A DNA stretch of 15,940 nucleotides from Bacillota bacterium (GCA_023450835.1 JAEXGM010000188.1:1-15940), one strand, 5' to 3'; shown: positions 5,434 through 14,238, counted from the first letter of the stretch. The notes: generated from the letters alone by a model not told the origin. Made by a program: numbers and translations.

Positions 5434-8400
5434 ATGCAAAAAATGCTTACAAAACGTTTACTTACAATTATCATGAGCTTTATTATGGTAATTTCCATGC
5501 TGCCTGGCATACCGGTAACTACAGTCCTTGCAGATGATGGCTCACAGAGCACTTCTTATTATATTCGAAATAATTATAAAACTAACTGTTATCTCTATGA
5601 GGATAACGGAACCTTAAGATTCGGCCAGCCTCTTACCAACACCGACTTAAGATATCAGTGGGACATAGAAGAAGTTGGTAACTATAAGGCTTTAAGAAAT
5701 GAAGCTACAAATCACTATATCAATGTCAGCGGCTGTGCCATCAGCTGGGACGGTTCTGTTAATGTCAGTGAATTTGCAGATGCCGATAATGATTTCCTTT
5801 GGAGCTTTGATACGGCTTCAGGTACTTATATCACTTCTGCCAGTCATCCAGGTGCCAATATCAGCATGGCGACCTCAGAAAGCTTTAGCGACCGCACCCT
5901 GGTAGAATGCCGGAGTGATGACGCTGCTGCCTGGGGTACTTCCAAGTGGGATTTTATCAAGGCTTCCGACTTTGCGGCCCCTGAGTCAAAAGTATATGTT
6001 AATATTCAGAATTCCTACTACCAGCTATACCTGCTGGAAGACAACGGCACTGTTATCTACGGTAATACCAAGCGCAGTAATGAATACGCGCAATGGCTGG
6101 TTACAAAGGATTCAAACGGCCTCTATGCCATTCAGAACAAGGCTACCGGGCACTACATACTGCCGGTGGCAGCTTCTGATAAGCTTACTTGCGCAGACTC
6201 CTTTTCTCCTTATTGTTGGACGAAGGAAGCCGGCAGCAGCGGAACTGTATTCGGGGATTATGCTGCCAATGCAGGGTTAAGCAGCGATGAAACTTATATC
6301 CATTGTATCCATATGGAGAATAAAAAAGGCTATGCCGAGAACTCCAGTATACAAAAGACTTGGGGAACTCCTCAGTGGATTTTAAAAGAATATACGGAAA
6401 CCGGTTATACCCTTATTAAGTCTAAGGATACCAACCAATACCTCTATGAAGACAGCAATAACTTTATTCAACTTGGAACCTTTCATCAGGAAGATACCAG
6501 CTTTTACTGGTCTGTAGAAACTTCCGGAGGAATTACCCACATTGTAAACAGAAAGACTGCCCACAATATCTCCATTGAAAATATATACAAGAATAATGAT
6601 TCCACTCTGCCGGTGGAAGGCATGACCGGGGAGCCAAGCTGGAGCAGCACAAAATGGAGTTTAAGTGAAGTTACCGGAGAACCGGACACTTATATAATTG
6701 AAAGTGCCTGGGACTGGTACAAAGATTTCCTGTTAAACCACAAAACCGTTGATGATACCGGTATATACTGTAACAAAGATGCGTCTAAGACAGATACCAA
6801 TGCCTGGTGGGTCTTCGAGACCGCCCCCGATTATACTCCGCCTGTCTTGGTTCCGCAAGATTATATCCGTCTAAAATCAAGCGCTTCCGATAACAGCCTC
6901 TATGAAATCCAGAAAAGTCATGCACTTGTCTATGGTGCTATCCCGGAAGATGACTTAAGAGGCTGGTGGCTTATAGAGCCGTCTGAATCCGGCAATTTCT
7001 ACACCCTTAAGAACAAGGTAAGTGGCAGATATATTACAGCGGATGATGCAGTTACCTATATAAAATGCGTAGATGGTACCGTCTTAACCGATAAATCTTA
7101 CTGGGAGATTTCAAACAGCGAAGGTTCTGAAAATCTTGTTTTAAGAAACAAGGCTTATCCTCTGACCTACCTAAATATCGGTGCCGGTGCAGGCTATGCC
7201 CAAAGCACCCTGGTTTCTACGGAAGCCGGAACAACACAATGGGTAACACGGGAGACTCCTGCTGAGGGCATCAATCCGGAGAACGGCAGTACAGAGGAAG
7301 TCACCACTGCTCTCATAGAAGATACCAATAAGTACTATGCCGCCTTCCACAATAATTTTCTTACCATACAGCAGGGAAAGATATCCGAATCCGCCCTTAC
7401 AGATGAGAATTCCGTCTGGGCAGTACAATACTATGACGGAAAGGCTGCCCTGTACAATAAGATAAACGGCCAATATCTCTGCAGCAAGGATGGTTCTCTC
7501 ACCCTTAAGGCATGTGCCGCTCCGGAAGACATTTCACAGGTGTTATGGGAAAAGTCAGAAATTAATGGAGCTTTAGTGCTTACCCGGGAAGGTTTCACCC
7601 TGACCTTGTCAAAAGCCAAAGATACTTCCGTTTATAAAGCTTCCGAGGCCTTTACCGGCGGAGATGCTACTGTATTTACAGTATACTCTGATAACACCGG
7701 CGCTAATACGGTCACTCTTTCCTATTCCAGTACCCAGGCCGCCAAATATGAGGTAAAAGTAAATGGTATCGGCAGCGGAACTCTTCAATTTGTCAATACC
7801 AGCGGGGTTATGAAATCAAAGACCATGTCACTGACCTTTAATAAAGGTATTAACACCATCACCCTTCGTGCAAAGGAAAACTCCGTAACCCTGGATAAAC
7901 TGCAGTTTAACAGTCTTCACACCGATTACCGCGGTGCTACCGAAAACTACACACAATATGAGGCGGAAGACAATTCAACCAATGCAACCCTTTTAGCAGA
8001 CAGCCGCAAGTATCGTGATATTGCAAGTGAAGCTTCCGGCAGACAGGCCGTTGAGTTAGATAGCACTGGTGACTACCTGGAATTCACCTTAAAGGAAGCA
8101 GCCAATTCTCTGGTACTTCGTTACTGTATTCCGGATTCCCCGGAAGGCGGCGGAATAAATGCTTCCCTAAGTCTTTATGCCGATGGGGAAAAGCAGCAAA
8201 CTCTTGCTTTGACCTCTGCTAACAGCTGGGTATACGGCTCTTACCCCTGGACTAATACACCGGATGATAAGCCGCACCGCTTCTTTGATGACAGCCGGTT
8301 CTTGCTGGATAAGATTTATCCTGCCGGTACCACCATCAGACTGCAAAAAGATGCCTCTGATACCGCCGGGTATTATATCCTCGACCTGGCAGAAACAGAG

Positions 8401-10422
8401 CTTGCAGCTCCCAAACTTACACAGCCTGCAGACAGCCTTTCCATTACCGCTTTTGGTGCCGCAGCAAATGACGGCAACGATGATACCGCCGCTCTTTTAG
8501 CTTGTATCACCGCCGCTTCTGCCGCAGGCAAAGAAGTATGGATACCTGCCGGAACCTTTGATTTCAATGGCAGCACCTCCCTCCCGGTATCTGCTAAAGG
8601 CATTACCCTGCGAGGCTCCGGCATGTGGTATACTACTTTACAGGGCTCCGGTGCAGGGTTCTTAATCAAGGCAAATGATGTTTCCTTCTATGACTTTAGC
8701 ATCCTGGGAGCTGAAACCGGAAGAAATGATGCGGAAGGGCGAACGGCCTTTGAAGTATCGGATAAAGACGGGGATTTACAAAACCTTACCATTCAGAATA
8801 TCTGGATGGAGCATACAAAGACCGGCATCTGGACTTATTATATGGATCACATGCATGTGGCAGGCTGCCGCATCCGCAATACCTATGCAGACGGTATCAA
8901 TCTATGCGGCGGAACCAGCAATTCTCTTATTGAGCAGTGCCAGATAAGAAATACGGGTGATGATGCCATTGCTCTCTGGTCCTCTGCAAGCTACGGCCGT
9001 TATGACACTAATAACACAATCCGCTTTAATACGGCAGGATTACAGTGGCTGGCAAGCAATGTTGCAATCTACGGAGGCAAAGATAATACGGTTACGGATA
9101 ATATTTTACATGACACAGTGGCCTTTGGCGGCGGTATTAATATCAGTGCCAACCACAATCCTGTTGGCTTTGGCGGAACCGTTACGGCCGAACGCAATAC
9201 CTTGCTTCGCTGCGGCGGCCATGAGTATAATTATAATCAGGACTATGGCGCTGTTTGGATATATCCCGTTGCTGATATGGGAGCGGACATTATCTTAAAT
9301 AACAATGAAATTTTAGACAGTACCTATCAGGGACTTTCCATTATCGGAGGACATAATATAAAAAGCCTTTCCCTGTTCGGCAATATTATTGACACCTGCG
9401 GAACCTGGGGCATGGATATTGCTTCCGGCAATTCCGGCACTATGAATAGTGTAAACTCCGTTATCCGGGGAGATATGATTAATTCCATAAATAATGGCTC
9501 AAGCGCATTTACTCTGAATGACTCTGTCAATAACCAGCTGGCACCGGTTATAAAGGCACTCGGCATTATCTCTGCCGCAAATGACGGCTATAACGGATTT
9601 CTGACAGAAAGTACTCCTGCCGGCAGCCAGAATACGCCTTCTCCTTCTGCGCCGGAAGAGGAAGACCCTAAGACAGAAACTCCAAAAGAAACTGTCTCCT
9701 TAAAAGAAACCTTAAAGAGTAAGGTGGCTATATCCAAAACTACCGGCTCCTTAAGCCTTACCATCCCGGTAAAAGATATCCTGGAACAAGCCAAAGACGG
9801 AAACCCGGTGGATTTATCCCTTACCATTGCAAGTGGAAACCTGCTTTCTGCCATGAACAGTAAGAAACTGACCACCGTAAATATCACCGTTCAGGCAGAC
9901 AGTGCATTATTCCGGAATAAGAATATTAACTTTGAAGCTCTCCTTTTACCAAAGGAAATCCTCTCAGCCGCTAAGAAATCCAAAACTAACCTCGTGATTT
10001 CAGTAAAAGATGAGAATAATCAGGTGATAACTGCTTTTACCTTTGACGGAAAGCTTCTGGGCAAGTCAAAAAAAGAAATGAAAGATACTAACCTCCTTGT
10101 GGATACCGAAGGAATTAAAGCTCTCTCAGCTGACGACCCCCTAAGCAAACTGCTGCAAAGCCAAAAGTCGACCAACGGAATCCTACTGGACTTTAAGCAA
10201 AACGGAGCCTTTGCTGTATCAGCAAAAGTTAAACTCAAAGTCCTCACCGAAAGCGGTCTAAAGAAAGGAAACACCTTATATCTTTACTCTTACAGCTCAA
10301 AAAAGAACAGCCTGACTCCGCTATCTGCTGCCCAATACAAAGTAGATAAAAACGGTTATGTAACAATTACTATCTCCACCGGCGGTACTTATGTCTTACT
10401 CCTTTCCAAGCCTAAAAAGTAA
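5434..10422 (+). CDS. Secreted multidomain GH87-type alpha-1,3-glucanase with lectin-like repeats
   Basis: A 1,662-residue secreted protein (residue numbers count an in-frame TTG at 5431 as 1; ATG 5434 is chosen, 10 bases after AGGAGG). Order: signal peptide (2-34, ending VLA), five beta-trefoil-like repeats (about 40-746) with recurring QW-x-V and N-x-x-T-G-x-Y-I motifs, a CBM6/35-like module (747-832), a second starting YEAEDN (841-992), a right-handed beta-helix (998-1385), a Pro/Ser/Glu/Thr linker (1392-1420) and a beta-rich C-terminal module (1420-1663). Asp1154 (ADGIN), Asp1177 and Asp1178 (GDDAIA) have the 23/24 spacing of the catalytic aspartates reported for GH87 alpha-1,3-glucanase, and GMWYTT near 1063 also fits. 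GH87 enzymes cut alpha-1,3-glucan of fungal walls or streptococcal mutan. No LPxTG or SLH anchor is seen. Another beta-helix glycanase specificity, such as a GH28-like one, remains possible. Confidence 0.82.
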   Translation: MQKMLTKRLLTIIMSFIMVISMLPGIPVTTVLADDGSQSTSYYIRNNYKTNCYLYEDNGTLRFGQPLTNTDLRYQWDIEEVGNYKALRNEATNHYINVSGCAISWDGSVNVSEFADADNDFLWSFDTASGTYITSASHPGANISMATSESFSDRTLVECRSDDAAAWGTSKWDFIKASDFAAPESKVYVNIQNSYYQLYLLEDNGTVIYGNTKRSNEYAQWLVTKDSNGLYAIQNKATGHYILPVAASDKLTCADSFSPYCWTKEAGSSGTVFGDYAANAGLSSDETYIHCIHMENKKGYAENSSIQKTWGTPQWILKEYTETGYTLIKSKDTNQYLYEDSNNFIQLGTFHQEDTSFYWSVETSGGITHIVNRKTAHNISIENIYKNNDSTLPVEGMTGEPSWSSTKWSLSEVTGEPDTYIIESAWDWYKDFLLNHKTVDDTGIYCNKDASKTDTNAWWVFETAPDYTPPVLVPQDYIRLKSSASDNSLYEIQKSHALVYGAIPEDDLRGWWLIEPSESGNFYTLKNKVSGRYITADDAVTYIKCVDGTVLTDKSYWEISNSEGSENLVLRNKAYPLTYLNIGAGAGYAQSTLVSTEAGTTQWVTRETPAEGINPENGSTEEVTTALIEDTNKYYAAFHNNFLTIQQGKISESALTDENSVWAVQYYDGKAALYNKINGQYLCSKDGSLTLKACAAPEDISQVLWEKSEINGALVLTREGFTLTLSKAKDTSVYKASEAFTGGDATVFTVYSDNTGANTVTLSYSSTQAAKYEVKVNGIGSGTLQFVNTSGVMKSKTMSLTFNKGINTITLRAKENSVTLDKLQFNSLHTDYRGATENYTQYEAEDNSTNATLLADSRKYRDIASEASGRQAVELDSTGDYLEFTLKEAANSLVLRYCIPDSPEGGGINASLSLYADGEKQQTLALTSANSWVYGSYPWTNTPDDKPHRFFDDSRFLLDKIYPAGTTIRLQKDASDTAGYYILDLAETELAAPKLTQPADSLSITAFGAAANDGNDDTAALLACITAASAAGKEVWIPAGTFDFNGSTSLPVSAKGITLRGSGMWYTTLQGSGAGFLIKANDVSFYDFSILGAETGRNDAEGRTAFEVSDKDGDLQNLTIQNIWMEHTKTGIWTYYMDHMHVAGCRIRNTYADGINLCGGTSNSLIEQCQIRNTGDDAIALWSSASYGRYDTNNTIRFNTAGLQWLASNVAIYGGKDNTVTDNILHDTVAFGGGINISANHNPVGFGGTVTAERNTLLRCGGHEYNYNQDYGAVWIYPVADMGADIILNNNEILDSTYQGLSIIGGHNIKSLSLFGNIIDTCGTWGMDIASGNSGTMNSVNSVIRGDMINSINNGSSAFTLNDSVNNQLAPVIKALGIISAANDGYNGFLTESTPAGSQNTPSPSAPEEEDPKTETPKETVSLKETLKSKVAISKTTGSLSLTIPVKDILEQAKDGNPVDLSLTIASGNLLSAMNSKKLTTVNITVQADSALFRNKNINFEALLLPKEILSAAKKSKTNLVISVKDENNQVITAFTFDGKLLGKSKKEMKDTNLLVDTEGIKALSADDPLSKLLQSQKSTNGILLDFKQNGAFAVSAKVKLKVLTESGLKKGNTLYLYSYSSKKNSLTPLSAAQYKVDKNGYVTITISTGGTYVLLLSKPKK
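5548..7668 (+). repeat. Five divergent beta-trefoil-like lectin repeats inside the GH87 protein
   Basis: Within the protein, units start near residues 40, 186, 325, 476 and 623, each about 125-150 residues. Each opens with a strand and the sequence LYED(N)G or similar, then (Q/W)W-x-(V/I), then a (L/I)xNKxTGxYI-type motif, seen as RNEATNHYI, QNKATGHYI, KNKVSGRYI and NKINGQYL. This is the look of ricin/CBM13-type repeats. The third unit appears extended by an extra half repeat. Sugar-binding residues could not be assigned by eye. Confidence 0.6.
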
Positions 10423-10434
10423 TTCAGCTTCTAT

Positions 10435-10486
10435 AAATACACAGAGCAGATTCTTCTATCCATATCAGAACCTGCTCTGTGTATTT
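10435..10486 (+). terminator. Terminator of the GH87 gene
   Basis: A 15-bp perfect stem AAATACACAGAGCAG (10435-10449) / CTGCTCTGTGTATTT (10472-10486) with a 22-nt loop, 12 bp after the stop codon. The following CTTCTTATT is a poor U-tract, but the A/T ends of the stem make it usable in both directions. Confidence 0.7.
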
Positions 10487-10676
10487 CTTCTTATTGTACT
10501 TCCATGCTTATTCCTTCAATTTATATAATGATCTGGTTGCTAAAACTTACTTCCATATATTAGAGTTTTGTACAAACAGAAAAGTCAGAGACTGGCAGTT
10601 CGTCCATGTATAAATATTTTTAGATATAACTAACACTCTTTCTTTCATTTTTCATATACTGATGAGAGGTGATTTT

Positions 10677-10913
10677 ATGTGTCCGGAAGAATTAGCTGCT
10701 CTTGCCGCTTCTCTTGCCATTGCCATTGCAAAAGGTAAAACAACGGATGAACTAGACCTGATAGCTGTACTATTATCCCAGATCAGCAGTACTCTTGCCA
10801 CTATATCCGTTCAAAAAAGTAATTTGGAACCAAAGACATCTTCTGATAACAGCTCTGCTGTTGTAGCCGGACAGCAAGCAGCGCAAACCAGCGGAGAAAC
10901 CATTCAAACTTAA
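10677..10913 (+). CDS. Small uncharacterised protein, 78 residues
   Basis: The ATG at 10677 is preceded at six bases by AGAGGTG and is preferred to the in-frame ATG at 10662, which has no ribosome site. The protein opens MCPEELAALAASLAIAIAKG, then a second amphipathic helical segment DELDLIAVLLSQISSTLATI, and ends in a polar Ser/Gln/Thr-rich tail. It has no signal peptide with a charged start and no clear catalytic motif. It resembles short Clostridial proteins of unknown function that begin with CPxEL and carry an LLSxxxxxxxxTLATI block; I am not certain of a domain name. It stands alone between the GH87 terminator and the pcrA promoter. Nothing suggests a link to either neighbour. Confidence 0.7.
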   Translation: MCPEELAALAASLAIAIAKGKTTDELDLIAVLLSQISSTLATISVQKSNLEPKTSSDNSSAVVAGQQAAQTSGETIQT

Positions 10914-10970
10914 TAATATACTTATCGGCATACTGATTTTTAAGTTCCTTTGCAACACAGCAGGTATCCC

Positions 10971-10999
10971 TTGTCTCCCCCCCTATTCCATGTTATAAT
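10971..10999 (+). promoter_or_regulatory. Promoter of pcrA
   Basis: -35 TTGTCT (10971-10976), 17-bp spacer, perfect -10 TATAAT (10994-10999). The start near 11006 gives a leader of about 72 nt ending in the AGGAAAGGTGA ribosome site. Confidence 0.6.
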
Positions 11000-11077
11000 T
11001 AAACATACGTTTGCCTATGAGCAAATAAATGAAAAGACTTTCGAGAGTTTTTAAACATACAGGAAAGGTGAAATAAC

Positions 11078-13468
11078 ATGAGCATTTACGATACCTTAAA
11101 CGCAGAACAGAGAAAGGCTGTGGAACATGATAAAGGGCCGCTTCTTATACTGGCAGGAGCCGGCTCCGGAAAAACCCGGGTATTGACCCACCGGATTGCC
11201 TATCTGATGGAGAACAAAGGAGTAAATCCCTGGAATATACTTGCCTTGACCTTTACCAATAAGGCTGCCGGAGAAATGAGAGAACGTGTGGATAAAATCG
11301 TAGGATATGGCTCCGAGAATATCTGGGTCAGCACCTTCCATTCCACTTGTGTTAAAATCCTGAGAAGATGGATTGACGTATTAGGTTATGATAAAGGCTT
11401 TACCATTTATGATAGTGACGATCAGAAGACATTGATGAGAGAGGTCTGCAAATATTTGCAGATTGATACGAAGAATCTGAAGGAGAGAAGCCTTCTATCC
11501 GTCATCTCCTCTGCCAAAGACGAGTTGGTGACTCCCGAGGAATACGAACTTCGTGCGGTCGGTGACTTTACAAAGCAGAAGTATGCTTCTGTCTACAAGG
11601 AGTATCAAAAACGTCTTAAAGCTAATAATGCCCTGGATTTTGATGATTTGATTTTTAAGACCATAGAGCTGTTTCAGACCAGCAAGGAAGCCCTGACTTA
11701 CTATCAGAGACGCTTCCAGTACATTATGGTGGACGAGTATCAGGACACCAATACCGCCCAGTTCAGGCTGATTAAACTTATGGCAGACGGTATCAATGAT
11801 AATGGTGTAAGAGAACACAATCTGTGTGTTGTAGGCGATGATGACCAGTCCATCTATAAATTCCGCGGAGCCAATATCTTTAACATCCTGAATTTTGAAA
11901 AGGAATATTCCAATGCAAAAGTTATCAAGCTGGAGCAGAACTACCGTTCCACAAAGCGGATTCTGGAGGCTGCCAATGAAGTCATCGCAAACAATGTAGG
12001 CCGAAAAGACAAAGCGCTCTGGACTGATAATGGGGAAGGAGACTCTGTCCGCTTTACCCAGTTTGACAGAGATATTCAGGAAGCAGAATATATAGTAAAT
12101 GAAATATCTCAGGCCGTACAGGCAGAGGAAGCTTCTTATCAGGATTTTGCTATTCTTTACCGTACCAATGCCCAGTCCCGTATATTTGAAGAAAAGCTGG
12201 TGGTAAGGAATATTCCCTACAAGATAATCGGCAGCATTAACTTCTACGCCCGTAAGGAAGTAAAGGACCTGCTCTCCTATTTAAAGACCATTGATAATGG
12301 TCTGGACAGTCTTGCCGTAAAGCGTATTATCAACATCCCAAAGCGCGGAATCGGACTTGCGACCATTGATAAGGTAGAAGACTATGCTTCCAGAAACAAT
12401 ATCAGCTTTTATGAAGCTCTCCGCCAGGCAGATTATATTCCCGGCCTTCAAAGGGCAGCCTCTAAGATATCTCCTTTTGTAAGCCTTGTTGAAATCTTAA
12501 AATCCAAGATAGCCGGGCCGGATTATTCCATCTCCAACTTACTGGATGAAATTATTGAAGCTACCGGTTACATAGAAGATTTAAAAGGACAGGAACTTGA
12601 AAATGAAGATGACAGACTTGAGATTATCGGCGAATTAAAGAGTAAAATCGTTGCTTTTGAAGAAGCTGCCTTAGAGCCGCCTTCTCTCAGTGATTTTCTG
12701 GAGGAAGTAGCACTGGTATCCGACCTTGATAATCTGGCGGAAGATAACAATGTAGTTGTATTAATGACCCTTCACAGTGCCAAGGGCCTGGAATTCCCTT
12801 ATGTTTATCTGTGCGGCATGGAAGAAGGCATCTTCCCCAGCTATATGTCCATCCATGCAGATGACCCGGAGACAGAAATTGAGGAAGAGCGAAGGCTCTG
12901 CTATGTTGGAATAACAAGAGCTATGAAGCGCCTTTCTTTGAGTGCCTGCTCCCAGCGTATGCTGCGAGGAGAAACCCAGTTTAACAGGCCTTCCAGATTT
13001 ATCAGGGAAATACCGAGATATTTACTTACCATGGAGCAGAATCCCTTTAGCTCCAATCCTTTCCGCAGCAATTCCCATGCCAGTCTGGTACCGGAATTTA
13101 ACAATCGATTACAACCGGCAGGAGTATCCCGTCCGGGTAATGGATATCAGCCCTCCGGTGTGAACTATAAAGAGAAGTTCTCTAATTCCTCCGGTCAGGC
13201 TGCTTCCCTCAATAACAGGGATATTTATGCGGGCAGTATTTTTGATAAAAACAAGCCCTCTGCACAAACGCCAAGAGAATTCGGAGGCAGTAATCTTGGA
13301 AAGATAGACTACGGAATCGGCGATACGGTCTCTCACATCAAGTTTGGAGTGGGGCTGGTAACGAACATTAACAATGCTGGAAAAGATTATGAAGTTACCG
13401 TAGATTTTTCCGGGGCCGGTACTAAAAAAATGCTTGCCTCCTTTGCAAAATTGCAAAAATTATCATAA
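11078..13468 (+). CDS. pcrA: ATP-dependent DNA helicase PcrA (UvrD/Rep superfamily 1)
   Basis: A 796-residue 3'-5' SF1A helicase used in nucleotide excision repair, replication restart and removal of RNA polymerase or RecA from DNA. Seen: Q-motif LNAEQRKAV (7-15), Walker A AGAGSGKT (26-33), motif Ia LALTFTNKAAGEM, Walker B VDEYQDT (Asp219-Glu220), motif III VVGDDDQSIYKFRGA, motif IV LEQNYRST, motif V VVVLMTLHSAKGLEF, and motif VI RRLCYVGITRA (near 600). The C-terminus (about 740-796, DYGIGDTVSHIKFGVGLV) is the Tudor-like PcrA domain known to contact RNA polymerase. A Ser/Asn-rich linker before it makes the protein longer than B. subtilis PcrA, which is about 740 residues. It appears to be transcribed alone from its own promoter. 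B. subtilis has ligA directly downstream; here it is absent. Confidence 0.96.
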   Translation: MSIYDTLNAEQRKAVEHDKGPLLILAGAGSGKTRVLTHRIAYLMENKGVNPWNILALTFTNKAAGEMRERVDKIVGYGSENIWVSTFHSTCVKILRRWIDVLGYDKGFTIYDSDDQKTLMREVCKYLQIDTKNLKERSLLSVISSAKDELVTPEEYELRAVGDFTKQKYASVYKEYQKRLKANNALDFDDLIFKTIELFQTSKEALTYYQRRFQYIMVDEYQDTNTAQFRLIKLMADGINDNGVREHNLCVVGDDDQSIYKFRGANIFNILNFEKEYSNAKVIKLEQNYRSTKRILEAANEVIANNVGRKDKALWTDNGEGDSVRFTQFDRDIQEAEYIVNEISQAVQAEEASYQDFAILYRTNAQSRIFEEKLVVRNIPYKIIGSINFYARKEVKDLLSYLKTIDNGLDSLAVKRIINIPKRGIGLATIDKVEDYASRNNISFYEALRQADYIPGLQRAASKISPFVSLVEILKSKIAGPDYSISNLLDEIIEATGYIEDLKGQELENEDDRLEIIGELKSKIVAFEEAALEPPSLSDFLEEVALVSDLDNLAEDNNVVVLMTLHSAKGLEFPYVYLCGMEEGIFPSYMSIHADDPETEIEEERRLCYVGITRAMKRLSLSACSQRMLRGETQFNRPSRFIREIPRYLLTMEQNPFSSNPFRSNSHASLVPEFNNRLQPAGVSRPGNGYQPSGVNYKEKFSNSSGQAASLNNRDIYAGSIFDKNKPSAQTPREFGGSNLGKIDYGIGDTVSHIKFGVGLVTNINNAGKDYEVTVDFSGAGTKKMLASFAKLQKLS

Positions 13469-13513
13469 ATTCAATGATTTCCCAGTTTTTTTATAGTAAA
13501 ATGAGCCTATTCG

Positions 13514-13522
13514 TGGTATAAT
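13514..13522 (+). promoter_or_regulatory. Extended -10 promoter of the Asp-rich membrane protein gene
   Basis: GTGGTATAAT carries TATAAT (13517-13522) with the TGn extension at 13514-13516; the -35 region is poor. The start near 13529 gives an unusually long leader of about 220 nt. Confidence 0.5.
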
Positions 13523-13652
13523 AAACTTGAATTTAATTCCCATGCATATCGCAAGCTTATCAGTTGATTGCTGTCAGTCTGCGAGATTGCTTAAATAAGA
13601 GTGGAAGTTGTTTTTCATTTCACACTAACGCCATGCTATCTCCAACGCGCCG

Positions 13653-13720
13653 CAAGTTTGTGCCGAGGATTTCGCAGGCGCAAATTTGTGTATGAATTAT
13701 GCTTTTCAAATAATTCATAC
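13653..13720 (+). promoter_or_regulatory. Two tandem hairpins in the leader of the Asp-rich membrane protein gene
   Basis: Hairpin 1: CAAGTTTGTGCC (13653-13664) pairs with GGCGCAAATTTG (13677-13688) over 12 bp including two G-U pairs. Hairpin 2: GTATGAATTAT (13690-13700) pairs with ATAATTCATAC (13710-13720) over 11 bp. They sit directly before the ribosome site (13731-13738), so they could affect translation or RNA stability. TGTGTAT next to hairpin 2 also matches ATACACA (13725-13731) near the ribosome site, offering an alternative fold. It does not match a riboswitch class I know. Confidence 0.5.
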
Positions 13721-13747
13721 TATTATACACAGAAAGGACGTGCTATT

Positions 13748-14053
13748 ATGAATGCAAAGATGGAAGATTTACTAAATGCAGTAAAGCTAGGTGATTTATT
13801 ACACAAAAAACATGAGGAAAAATCCGGCAACTGCATCGTAATGATATTGGCTATTATCGGTGCTGTAGCTGCTGTAGCAGGTATTGCTTACGCTGTATAC
13901 AGATATTTTACCCCTGATTACCTGGAAGACTTCGATGATGATTTCGACGATGACTTTGATGACGATGAGGAAGAAGACTCCTGCGGCTGTGGCTGTAAGA
14001 CCAATGTCGGAGATAAGGCTACCAAAGTTTCTGAAGAGACTGCAGAAGAATAA
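13748..14053 (+). CDS. Small membrane protein with Asp-rich tail and CGCGC cluster
   Basis: 101 residues. Amphipathic N-terminus MNAKMEDLLNAVKLGDLLHKKHEEK, one transmembrane helix (about 29-48, CIVMILAIIGAVAAVAGIAY), then YRYFTPDYLEDF, an Asp/Glu tract made of three DFDDD-like units (about 58-75), the cysteine cluster SCGCGCK and a polar tail. The N-terminal part and membrane helix recall small Firmicute membrane proteins of the YtxH sort, but the acidic tract and Cys-Gly-Cys-Gly-Cys look like a metal-binding or protein-interaction tail. Function is unknown. The start at 13748 follows AGAAAGGACG by eight or nine bases; a longer in-frame version from 13601 would translate the leader hairpins and is rejected. 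The gene is monocistronic, with its own promoter and a strong terminator. Confidence 0.75.
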   Translation: MNAKMEDLLNAVKLGDLLHKKHEEKSGNCIVMILAIIGAVAAVAGIAYAVYRYFTPDYLEDFDDDFDDDFDDDEEEDSCGCGCKTNVGDKATKVSEETAEE

Positions 14054-14099
14054 ATTAATAACGGATGGATTTAAGAATCCATTATGAAATCAACAAATT

Positions 14100-14140
14100 A
14101 AACCGTAACTGCAAACATCTGAATGCAGTTACGGTTTTTT
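14100..14140 (+). terminator. Terminator of the Asp-rich membrane protein gene
   Basis: A stem of 13-14 bp, AACCGTAACTGCA (14101-14113) / TGCAGTTACGGTT (14124-14136), a 10-nt loop and a run of six T (14135-14140). A smaller hairpin ATGGATT/AATCCAT lies just upstream (about 14065-14082). Confidence 0.9.
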
Positions 14141-14209
14141 AATGTCTTTGTTAACACCGGGTAGTTTAAAGGTTTACATTTATATGATAAACAATTTACA
14201 TACCTGTGA

Positions 14210-14238
14210 TTGTTTGTTATTTCGTCATAGGTTATAAA
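14210..14238 (+). promoter_or_regulatory. Candidate promoter of the 47-residue membrane peptide gene
   Basis: -35 TTGTTT (14210-14215), 17-bp spacer, -10 TATAAA (14233-14238); the start near 14245 would leave a leader of about 43 nt containing GAGGAGG. Confidence 0.4.

Noticed and set aside
7171..7619. Minus-strand ORFs of 62 and 100 codons, and others across 8264-9887.
   Set aside because: These are antisense or other-frame shadows of the GH87 gene without ribosome sites or family resemblance.
13441..13500. A possible pcrA terminator ending in a run of seven T.
   Set aside because: Only a 5-bp ATCAT/ATGAT stem can be drawn, and seven bases separate it from the T-run.
13601..13747. N-terminal extension of the Asp-rich membrane protein.
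   Set aside because: It would translate the two leader hairpins, has no ribosome site and is unlike a normal protein; the ATG at 13748 has a ribosome site.
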